Below, piece after piece: positions 32,940 to 39,936 of a stretch of 50,821 bases of DNA (position 1 is its first letter; the number at the start of each line of letters is the position of its first letter). Under the pieces are notes generated by a model. That model made no database searches and was not told the DNA's origin. It saw only the letters and a program-made list of their open reading frames with translations. Where the stretch lies: positions 1 to 50,821 of the forward strand of contig NZ_MUZA01000049.1 in the NCBI RefSeq assembly GCF_021442385.1, written 5' to 3'. This stretch comes from Micromonospora sp. MH99 (GTDB lineage: Bacteria; Actinomycetota; Actinomycetes; Mycobacteriales; Micromonosporaceae). Made by a program: the position numbers and the translations under genes.

Positions 32940-35060
32940 TCAGCGCTGGTCGGGCCCGGCGTCGCGCCGCCGGTCACTGTCGGCCTGTCCAGCCGCGGAG
33001 AGAAAGGCGTTGTAGCGGGCGAGGTCGTCCTCTTCGCCGGTGGCTTCGGCCCGGTCGGCGGCCCGGTCCAGGCGGGCCTGCTCGCGCTGATCGGCGCGGA
33101 TCCACTGGCTGATCAGGATGACCATGACGACGACGGCGGGTAGCTCTCCGAAGGCCCAGGCGATGCCGGCGCCGAGCTTCTGGTCGGTCAGCAGGGGCGA
33201 CGCCCAGGTGGGGTGCACAGCGACATACCAGTCGGGGGCGATGACGGTTGTGGTCTGCATGAGGATCAGGCCGAAGAAGCCGTGCGCCATCATGGACGCC
33301 AGGTGGATGATCACCAGAAGGGGGTGGGGGAGGCGTCGGCGGCCGGGATCGACGCCGATGAGCACCCAGAACAGCAGATAGCCGGCGACCACGAAGTGGG
33401 TGAGCATCGCCACGTGACCGAGGTGGGAGCGCATCAGGACGCCGAGCAGGTTGCTGAAGTACAGGCCGAACAGGCTGGCGCTGTAGATGCCGAGCGCGAC
33501 GAGCGGGTGCGTGAGCAGTTTCGTGACGCGGCTGTGGACCAGGATCAGCAGCCACTCCCGGGTGCCGCGTACCTGCGGAGCGGCTGGTCGGCGCAGGGCG
33601 CGCAGAGCGAGGGTGACCGGAGCGCCGCCGACCAGCAGGATCGGCACCAGCATCGACAGCACCATGTGCTGGGCCATGTGGGCGCTGAACAACACGTACG
33701 CGTAGCGGGCGACGCCGAGGTTGGTGGTCGCGGCGAGCAGCAGGATGCCCCCGAGCCAGCTCGCCGTTCGGGCGACGGGCCACCGGTGTCCCGCGACGTG
33801 CATCCGCCGTACGCCGGCCAGGTACCCGCCGATGCCGAGGGCACAGAGGGTCAGGAAGAACATGTCCGGCAGCGGCTGTCCGAGTAGGCCTTCCGCGCTG
33901 GGCGCCGCGGGCATCGGGAAGCCGAGCAGTTCGGTGATCGGGTCGGCGTCGATGCCGGCTTCGGCGACAGGGGTGGGGCTGCGCGACAGCGCCACTGCCA
34001 GCCCCACGGTGGCGGCGAACACGATCAGTTCCCCGGTGGCCAGTCGACCGAACGCCCACCGCCTCCCGGCGCGCATCGCCGGCAGGGTGTGGGAGCGGTG
34101 TACCGCGCCGAGCGCGCCGAGGATCAGTACGGCGGCCAGCTTGCCGAGGATCAGCCAGCCGTAGCGGGACTGCCAGAGTTCTTCGATCGTGCCGAGGCGT
34201 ACGGCGGCGTTGGCCAGTCCGCTCACCGTCACGGCGACGAAGCAGCCCAGGGCAAGGCGGCTGTACCGGGCGGCGGCGTCGGCCAGCAGGCGGCTGCGCC
34301 GCACCATCAGCAGGGCGACGAGCCCACCGATCCACACTGCGGCCGCAAGGACGTGCAGGGCCAGGCTGGTCACCGCGATCTGGTGATTTCCCGCCCCGGC
34401 GGCGTGACCGGTGAAGGCCGGCGGAAGCACGGCGACCAGCGCCAGGATCGAGACCGTCGCGGTCAGCCCTCGGGACACCCCGACGCGCGCCAGCAGTGCC
34501 ACGGTCAGGGCGAGCCCGGCCTGCAACATCAGCGACTGACCTTGCGAGATCGTGGTGGCGAAACTGACCACGGTCGCGGGCTTGAGCGTCCCCAGAGGCT
34601 GCCCGAGCAGGTCGGAGACCGTCAGCACCGTCAGCGTCAGTGCCGCGATCGTCCATCCGAGCGCGGCGAGGCTCGCTCGCCGCAGGAGCAGGTAGCCGTG
34701 GGGCGAGACGCTACGTCCGTCGCCGGGCAGCAGGAACGCGGCGGCCACCAGCATGCCGACGGTGAGGGTGCCCAGGCCGTTCGAGAGCAGCCGGATGACC
34801 GGTAGTGCCCACGCCGTTGCCGGGCCCGCGTCCGGCAGGCCGGGTATCGCGGCGGTGAGGGCACCGCCGACCCGCAGGCCGAGCAGCAGCAGCGCGAGGC
34901 CGGTGGCAGCGATGGCCGCAGGACCCAACCAGTTGTACGCCCCGGACGCCGCGCGTTGCGCGGTCCGGGGTTGTCCCGCGAAGGTCGCCGACGCTTCGAT
35001 GGTGGCCCGGGTGCTACCAGGATCGTCGGAGGTAAGCCGCCGGGAATCTGTGTCGGACAC
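32940..35060 (-). CDS. CopD-CtaG fusion membrane protein (copper import / cytochrome oxidase assembly)
   Basis: A 706-residue protein with about 15 helices. The N-terminal half is CopD-like (VTSLALHVLAAAVWIGGLVALL; LGKLAAVLILGALGAVHRSH), the copper-translocating partner of CopC. The C-terminal half is caa3_CtaG (DMFFLTLCALGIGGYLAGVRRMHV; FSAHMAQHMVLSMLVPILLVGGAP; LVIIHLASMMAHGFFGLILM), linked to Cu insertion into cytochrome c oxidase. The fusion is common in actinobacteria. Conserved His and Met residues in helices are candidate copper ligands. GTG at 35060 (AAGG about 10 bases upstream) was preferred to 35096. It closes the PCuAC-Dyp-CopC-CopD operon. Confidence 0.92.
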   Translation of the reverse strand: MSDTDSRRLTSDDPGSTRATIEASATFAGQPRTAQRAASGAYNWLGPAAIAATGLALLLLGLRVGGALTAAIPGLPDAGPATAWALPVIRLLSNGLGTLTVGMLVAAAFLLPGDGRSVSPHGYLLLRRASLAALGWTIAALTLTVLTVSDLLGQPLGTLKPATVVSFATTISQGQSLMLQAGLALTVALLARVGVSRGLTATVSILALVAVLPPAFTGHAAGAGNHQIAVTSLALHVLAAAVWIGGLVALLMVRRSRLLADAAARYSRLALGCFVAVTVSGLANAAVRLGTIEELWQSRYGWLILGKLAAVLILGALGAVHRSHTLPAMRAGRRWAFGRLATGELIVFAATVGLAVALSRSPTPVAEAGIDADPITELLGFPMPAAPSAEGLLGQPLPDMFFLTLCALGIGGYLAGVRRMHVAGHRWPVARTASWLGGILLLAATTNLGVARYAYVLFSAHMAQHMVLSMLVPILLVGGAPVTLALRALRRPAAPQVRGTREWLLILVHSRVTKLLTHPLVALGIYSASLFGLYFSNLLGVLMRSHLGHVAMLTHFVVAGYLLFWVLIGVDPGRRRLPHPLLVIIHLASMMAHGFFGLILMQTTTVIAPDWYVAVHPTWASPLLTDQKLGAGIAWAFGELPAVVVMVILISQWIRADQREQARLDRAADRAEATGEEDDLARYNAFLSAAGQADSDRRRDAGPDQR

Positions 35061-35117
35061 GTGTTGACCTTGACCTCTGCAGTGATGAAGTGACACGACC
35101 GCACGAGAGCGGTGCGG

Positions 35118-35678
35118 TCATCGGCGCTTCGCCCGCCGCCACAGCAGGCCGACACCCACGACGACGAGCACGGCGAATACGGCGCCGGCGACGAGGATGC
35201 CGACAGTCAGGTCGTCGTCGGATTCCACCGACGAAGCGTCGGACGCGGCGTCGCTCGGCGTGCTGACGATCGGCGCGGCCGTGGAACTGGGGTCGGCCAC
35301 GGTGAACGGGTACGAACCCTGGACCGGGTGCCCGTCGGTGGAGACGACCCGGTAGGCGACGGTGTACGTCCCGTTCGGCAGTGCCTCGGTGAGCTGAACC
35401 GACCCTCGTGCTCCACCGACGACCGGGTCGCCGGTGGGGATCTTTCGCTTGGCGGCGTCGGTGAGCACGATTGTGGTGAACGTGGGGTCGAGCCGTTCGG
35501 CGAATTCGAGCGCGATCTCGGTGGGCGCGCTGGACAGGGTCGACTCCTGGACCGGGGCGGCCGACCGCAGCGTGTTGTGCGCCCAGGCCGGGCCGGCCGG
35601 GATGAGGATCGCCACGACGACGGCGAGCACCGTCGCGCCGAGCCGTACGACGAGGGGCCGGGACGACGGTACGGTCAT
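35118..35678 (-). CDS. copC: CopC-family copper-binding protein
   Basis: A 186-residue secreted protein. The signal peptide ends AWA (residue 33) so the mature N-terminus is His34 (HNTLRSAAPVQESTL), the usual Cu(II) ligand of CopC. The Ig-like fold follows, with APTEIALEFAERLDP, ALPNGTYTVAYRVVSTDGHPVQGSY (DGH ligand) and F. A C-terminal helix (LTVGILVAGAVFAVLVVVGVGLL) and RRAKRR tail anchor it, so it is a membrane-tethered CopC that can hand copper to CopD encoded next. It lies 57 bases before copD. Confidence 0.93.
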   Translation of the reverse strand: MTVPSSRPLVVRLGATVLAVVVAILIPAGPAWAHNTLRSAAPVQESTLSSAPTEIALEFAERLDPTFTTIVLTDAAKRKIPTGDPVVGGARGSVQLTEALPNGTYTVAYRVVSTDGHPVQGSYPFTVADPSSTAAPIVSTPSDAASDASSVESDDDLTVGILVAGAVFAVLVVVGVGLLWRRAKRR

Positions 35679-35700
35679 GACGAAACTCCGGTTGGCGTGG

Positions 35701-36933
35701 TCATCCGAGGACCTGCTCGCCGACCCATCCTCCCGGCGGACAACCGGGCGGGATGGCGAAGACGGCGGATCCGATCGGGGTGGTCCATTCGTTGAGCAGG
35801 TCCCGGTCGGCCAGTCGGCGTTGGATGGGCAGGTACTGCCGGGTGATGTCGGCCTGGTACGAGGTGAAGATCAGTCCGGCGTCGGCGTGGCCGTCGGCGT
35901 TGGGGACACCGTCGTAGTTGTAGGGCCGGCGCAGGATCTTGAATCGGTCGTCGGTGACGTGTGCGCGGGTCAGGTGGGAGAAGTCGGGGATAACGGTGAG
36001 CCCGTCGGGGCCGGTCGCGGCGAAGTCGGGTTCGTCGTGCTCGGCGCTCCCGGTCAGCGGTGCGCCGGTGTCGAGGCGCCGGCCGACGGCGAGTTCGCGG
36101 TCGGTGCGGCCCAGAAGATCCCAGGTCTCCAGGTTCATGCTGATGCGCCGGACGACGAGGGTGGTGCTGTCGCGCAGCCATGGCGGGCCGTCGGGTACGA
36201 AGACGGCCGAGTCCATCGGCGTGCCCGGGCGGGGGTTGGCGGTGCCGTCGAGTTGACCGAAGAGGTTGCGTTGGGTGTGGCCGCCCGGCTCGACGCCCGG
36301 ACTGCGGCGGAAGCCCTGCTGGACCCACCGGACGGTGGCGAATGGCCTGCTGTCCTTGAGCAGCACCCGCTGGGCGTGCGCGACGGTGATCGCGTCGTCG
36401 GCGCAGATCTGGAGTAGCAGGTCGCCGCCGGACCAGGCCGGTTGGAGCCGGTCGATGCGGAACGCGGGCAGGTCGGCGACCGAGGCGGGACGCCGGTCGT
36501 CGACACCCGCGGCGCGGTAGAGGCCCGGGCCGAAGCCGAACGTCACGGTGAGGCGTGCGGGAAGGAGCCCGAGTTCGGCCTCGGTGTCGGCCAGGGCGGG
36601 CTGCCCCTGGGTGAGCCGGGCCGCGTCGTCGGTGAGCAGCCGCAACATCCGGCCCAACGCCGCCCGGTCGGTGCCGGCCCGCAGGCTGAGGGACACGAAC
36701 GAGGCGTGTGCCTGCGGTTCGGTCGCCACCCCGGCCTGTCGGGGCCCGTGGAAAGGCTCGACCAGGCTCCCGACGCGCGCCACCGGCGTCGCGCCAGCGG
36801 CCCGCCGCCCGCCCCGGTCGGTACGCATCGCGGCGATGGCGGCTGCGCCCGTGAGCGCTCCTCCGGCGGCCAGGGTCCCACCGGTGAGCAGACGGCGCCG
36901 GCTCACCGGGCGGACAGGCGACGTGCCGGTCAC
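35701..36933 (-). CDS. Dyp-type heme peroxidase, Tat-exported (EfeB-like)
   Basis: A 410-residue DyP peroxidase. A Tat signal is present (SRRRLLTGG, residues 11-19, then a hydrophobic stretch). Family motifs: GQLDGTANP (GxxDG), FVPDGPPWLRDST, the proximal heme His in PDFSHLTRAHV and FKILRRPYNYD near the C-terminus. It would use H2O2 on the outer side of the membrane. In EfeUOB systems EfeB handles iron, but here it lies between a PCuAC chaperone (4-base overlap) and CopC, so it probably protects against, or takes part in, copper handling. Confidence 0.93.
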   Translation of the reverse strand: MTGTSPVRPVSRRRLLTGGTLAAGGALTGAAAIAAMRTDRGGRRAAGATPVARVGSLVEPFHGPRQAGVATEPQAHASFVSLSLRAGTDRAALGRMLRLLTDDAARLTQGQPALADTEAELGLLPARLTVTFGFGPGLYRAAGVDDRRPASVADLPAFRIDRLQPAWSGGDLLLQICADDAITVAHAQRVLLKDSRPFATVRWVQQGFRRSPGVEPGGHTQRNLFGQLDGTANPRPGTPMDSAVFVPDGPPWLRDSTTLVVRRISMNLETWDLLGRTDRELAVGRRLDTGAPLTGSAEHDEPDFAATGPDGLTVIPDFSHLTRAHVTDDRFKILRRPYNYDGVPNADGHADAGLIFTSYQADITRQYLPIQRRLADRDLLNEWTTPIGSAVFAIPPGCPPGGWVGEQVLG

Positions 36934-37532
36934 GATGCCGGGCTCATGCTCATCTCCGGCGTGGCGCTCATACCCGGCATGGGCTCGCCGTGCCCCGGGG
37001 CGTAGCTCTCCTGAGCGCCGGTGAACGGCTTGGCCACGGCGGTGAACTGCTGGGTCCTGCCGTCGGCGAAGGTGAGGGTGAAGGTGAGTTCGTCGCCGGC
37101 CTGCACAGGCGTGGTGAGATCCATGAGCATCAGGTGGTCACCACCGGGCTCCAACGTGTGGGTGCTCCTGGCCTTGATGACGATGCCGCCCTGCTTCTGC
37201 TGCATGACCATCTTGCCGTCCTTCATGGTCATCTCGTGCAGCTCCATGGGGGAAGCCGAGGTCGCGGCGCTGGTCAGCGTCACATCGGTGTCCCCGTCGT
37301 TGACCAGGGTTCCGAAGGCCGCCGTCATGCCCTTGTCGGCCGCCTTCACCCACGGGTCACGGATCGTGACCACGCCGGCAGGGGACCCTGCCGACACCGA
37401 CGGGCTCGGCTGCGCGGCCGACGACGGGTCTGACGATCCGCACCCGGTGGCACCGATCGCCACGAGCGCGGCGGCGACGGCGAGGGCGACGGACGAGCGT
37501 CGGTGTGAGCCGAAAGGGCTGGTGGTGCGCAT
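36930..37532 (-). CDS. PCuAC copper chaperone lipoprotein
   Basis: A 200-residue lipoprotein (lipobox GATGC, Cys31). The PCuAC domain shows the copper motif: Met/His in MELHEMTMKDGKMVM, then HTLEPGGDHLMLMDL. PCuAC delivers Cu(I) to the CuA site of cytochrome oxidase. The C-terminal tail is unusual: rich in Met and His (PGHGEPMPGMSATPEMSMSP), a likely extra copper-binding extension. First gene of the minus-strand copper operon; it overlaps the Dyp gene by four bases. Confidence 0.93.
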   Translation of the reverse strand: MRTTSPFGSHRRSSVALAVAAALVAIGATGCGSSDPSSAAQPSPSVSAGSPAGVVTIRDPWVKAADKGMTAAFGTLVNDGDTDVTLTSAATSASPMELHEMTMKDGKMVMQQKQGGIVIKARSTHTLEPGGDHLMLMDLTTPVQAGDELTFTLTFADGRTQQFTAVAKPFTGAQESYAPGHGEPMPGMSATPEMSMSPAS

Positions 37533-37725
37533 GAATTCGCCTCCGATGGTTGCTGCTGCTCTGTTGGTCGGTCACTGCAGCACGAAAGTTCCAGGCAGGC
37601 GGGTAATCGCCGCCAAACGGTCAAAACGTCGCACGGCACGATGCGGCTCTTGCGGCGGTCGATGACGCGGCGGCCGATCGCGGCACGTCGGCCGTACACC
37701 TTGTCAAGGCCGCTCTCGTGCGGAC
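37533..37725. promoter_or_regulatory. Copper operon upstream region
   Basis: The operon must start in this region, but I see no convincing CsoR- or CopY-type palindrome and no clear -35/-10 pair, so the regulator is open. Confidence 0.3.
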
Positions 37726-37893
37726 GTGGCGGCAGTCATTGCCGTGGTCCTCGCGCTGACGCTGTTCGGCGCGGCGATGCGGCCGGCGCTCCTAGCTGCA
37801 ATCCGCACGGTGAGTGATGAATACCGACCTGCCGCCACGACGACCGGCAAGGTCCCGCAAAGACTCGCGCTTTCCCGAACGCCGGTCCGGTAG
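37726..37893 (+). CDS. Short hydrophobic ORF (55 aa), uncertain
   Basis: GTG-started frame: VAAVIAVVLALTLFGAAMRP is one hydrophobic helix, followed by LLAAIRTVSDEYRPAATTTG. It reads like the C-terminus of a small membrane protein of the DUF2269 type, but no ribosome site is evident. It may be a remnant cut off when the island was assembled. Confidence 0.3.
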   Translation: MAAVIAVVLALTLFGAAMRPALLAAIRTVSDEYRPAATTTGKVPQRLALSRTPVR

Positions 37894-37950
37894 GTGCAGC
37901 GATCGGATAATGAACCGTGAGGCCTGATTTAGCTGATTTGAGGGGAATTT

Positions 37951-38496
37951 ATGAGTCGCCTACCATACGTGGACGCTGCCGACGCCCCAGTGGCGGTTCG
38001 CGAGGCGTTGCAGGCCGCGCGTCCCCTGAAGTTCTTCCGCATGATGGCGAACGCCGAGACGGCGTTTCCGGACTGGATGCGCTGGGGAGGCACGTTGCTC
38101 AAGGACTTGGCCCTCGACCCGCTGCTCCGCGAGATCGCGATCCTGCGAGTTGCCCAGCTGAGCGACGTCAGGTACGAGTGGGTTCAACACGAGCCGATCG
38201 CCCGCTCCGTCGGTGCCACAGACGAGATGATCCACGCGCTCGGACGCGACGAGATCGAGGCCGACTGTTTCTCGACAAACCAACGGCTTGTCCTGCGTTT
38301 CACGACCGAAGTCGTCCGCGACGTCCGTCCCTCCGACGACACCGCCGCCGCCGTGACAGGGCGATTCTCCCCACGCGAAGTGGTCGAACTCCTGATGGTG
38401 ATCGGGCAATACATGATGATCGCCCGGGTCGCCGCGACAACGGACCTGGAGCTCGACGAGCCGATGGGCGCCGGCGTCTACGGCACCGCCGGCTGA
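37951..38496 (+). CDS. Carboxymuconolactone decarboxylase (CMD) family protein
   Basis: A 181-residue all-helical protein with the CMD signature LLREIAILRVAQLSDVRYEWVQHEPIARSVG. The usual Cys of peroxidase-type members is absent (EWVQH), as in gamma-carboxymuconolactone decarboxylase-like members. C-terminal FSPREVVELLMVIGQYMMIARVAATTDLELD is also typical. AGGGGA lies 5-10 bases before the ATG. CMD genes are frequent targets of ECF41 sigma factors, one of which is encoded at 45.1 kb; the distance makes direct pairing speculative. Confidence 0.88.
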   Translation: MSRLPYVDAADAPVAVREALQAARPLKFFRMMANAETAFPDWMRWGGTLLKDLALDPLLREIAILRVAQLSDVRYEWVQHEPIARSVGATDEMIHALGRDEIEADCFSTNQRLVLRFTTEVVRDVRPSDDTAAAVTGRFSPREVVELLMVIGQYMMIARVAATTDLELDEPMGAGVYGTAG

Positions 38497-38600
38497 TGGC
38501 GCAGGCTCCCTAGCCTGCTCGGACGGGAGCGGCGGCGGGAACGCGGCAGCCCTATCGTCCCTCAGCGGCGACGAGTCCCGGCAACTGGCGAGGAGCATTG

Positions 38601-38936
38601 ATGCCCACAGGGAACAGGACCGCCCGGAGGTCGTCGTCGGACTGGTGGCGACCCCGCCGGACCACCCGGCCCGGGTGGCCTCGGCTCACCGCCGAGTTGG
38701 CCGGCCGGCTAGCCGAGCGGGTGGACGCGGACGTGCGGTGGACCGTCCGGGAAGGCTGGGGTGCGGTAGCCCGCGCCGCGACGGTGGCGTTGAGGCGATG
38801 ATCGAGGATCTTGCCCAACGGCGTGCCGACGGCCAGTGGGACGTCGCGATCTGTCTGACCGACCTGCCGCTGCACGCCGACCGGGCGCCGTTGGCGACCT
38901 GGTCCGTCTGGTCGCGAGCCCGGACAGGGTGGTGAG
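38601..38936 (+). pseudogene. Frameshifted membrane-protein pseudogene
   Basis: Three frame segments together read VVVGLVATPPDHPARVAS, LTAELAGRLAERVDADVRWTVREGWGAV, and MIEDLAQRRADGQWDVAICLTDLPLHADRAP. This matches an actinobacterial family I remember as PF-unknown membrane proteins with WDYAICVTDLPLR. It contains at least two frameshifts and ends where an unrelated oxidoreductase fragment begins, so it is dead. A strong GAGGAG precedes the first ATG. Confidence 0.5.
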
Positions 38937-39163
38937 CATCGCCGACATCAACGCCCCGGCGTACGGTGTGCACCTGTCGCGCGGCTCTGGTCCCGGAGCG
39001 GACACACCGGCACTCGAAGGAATCGCCGCCGCCGGTGACCTCGCCGAGCGGGGCCGTTTCACGGTGCCGGTCGCTGCCGTGTTCGCCCTGCAAGAGGCGG
39101 CCGCCGCCCACGAAGTTGAGTGAGTCCCGCCACGCGCGGGGAAAGATCGTGCTGACGCCGTAG
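38890..39163 (+). pseudogene. Oxidoreductase (MDR/zinc-binding dehydrogenase) C-terminal remnant
   Basis: Reads VASPDRVVSIADINAPAYGV, GRFTVPVAAVFALQEAAAAHE, then after a frameshift SESRHARGKIVLTP and stop. This is the C-terminus of an NADP-dependent medium-chain oxidoreductase (typical end GRFxLPVxxxFPLxEAAxAH...HARGKIVL). It joins directly to the preceding pseudogene at about 38890, which marks a deletion junction. The following 39164-39385 bases are noncoding and include the promoter of the next gene. Confidence 0.6.
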
Positions 39164-39385
39164 CGTACCCACCGGCCGTGAACGCGGATCAATGGCAATT
39201 CCGATTGGGCGCTCGACGTCGCTCTCGACGGTCGTCGTTCCCCAGCTCCGGGGCCGTTCAGTTGCTGTCGCCCCGGGCCCCTGCGCCAGGAATGCGATCG
39301 CGGGTGCGTGGGCGCAGTGTCATGCCCCGGCTGAGACTGTCAGAATCCTCTGTGAGGAGCCGGTTCGCGGAGGTGTGGAGAAGGT

Positions 39386-39793
39386 ATGAGTGACTGGAAC
39401 GACAAGATCATTGTTGAGTTTCGCGCTAACGGCGGGCAGGTGGGCGGTCAGTTCGCTGGAGCGCCGCTGTTGCTGTTGCACACGGTTGGCGCCAAGAGCG
39501 GCGAGCCGCGCGTGCACCCGATGATGTACCAGACGGTGGACGGCGGCTACGCCGTGTTCGCGTCCAAGGGCGGTGCGCCCACCAATCCCGACTGGTACCA
39601 CAACCTGCTCGCTCACCCGCAGGTCAGAGCGGAGATCGGTACGGACAAGGTCGAGTTGGTCGCCAGAGTTGCCGCCGGGGACGAGCGGGATCGGATCTGG
39701 AGCGCGCAGAAGGCCGCGTATCCAGGCTTCGCCGACTACGAGCGGAAGACCAGCCGCCAGATCCCAGTCGTCGTACTGGAACCCGCGCCTTAG
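39386..39793 (+). CDS. Nitroreductase-family deazaflavin (F420)-dependent oxidoreductase
   Basis: A 135-residue split-barrel protein of the Ddn/Rv3547 family. Signatures: FRANGGQVGGQFAGAPLLLLHTVGAKSGEPRVHPMMY, then ASKGGAPTNPDWYHNLLAHPQV. Members use F420H2 (or bind quinones, haem or lipid) for reduction; Mycobacterium Ddn activates nitroimidazoles. GGAGAAGG just before the ATG gives a good start. It is alone in its transcript. Confidence 0.9.
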   Translation: MSDWNDKIIVEFRANGGQVGGQFAGAPLLLLHTVGAKSGEPRVHPMMYQTVDGGYAVFASKGGAPTNPDWYHNLLAHPQVRAEIGTDKVELVARVAAGDERDRIWSAQKAAYPGFADYERKTSRQIPVVVLEPAP

Positions 39794-39936
39794 GCCGAGG
39801 CGGCCCAACCTCCGGTGACGGCGTACGGGCGGCCGGACCACGGTTTGTCGCGTTCGGGCGGGGTACACCGCCGCGAGTGGCGAGCAGCCCTGGCCGGGTC
39901 ACCCGGCTTGGTCATCGAAATGCTCCGGAGGGGCCG

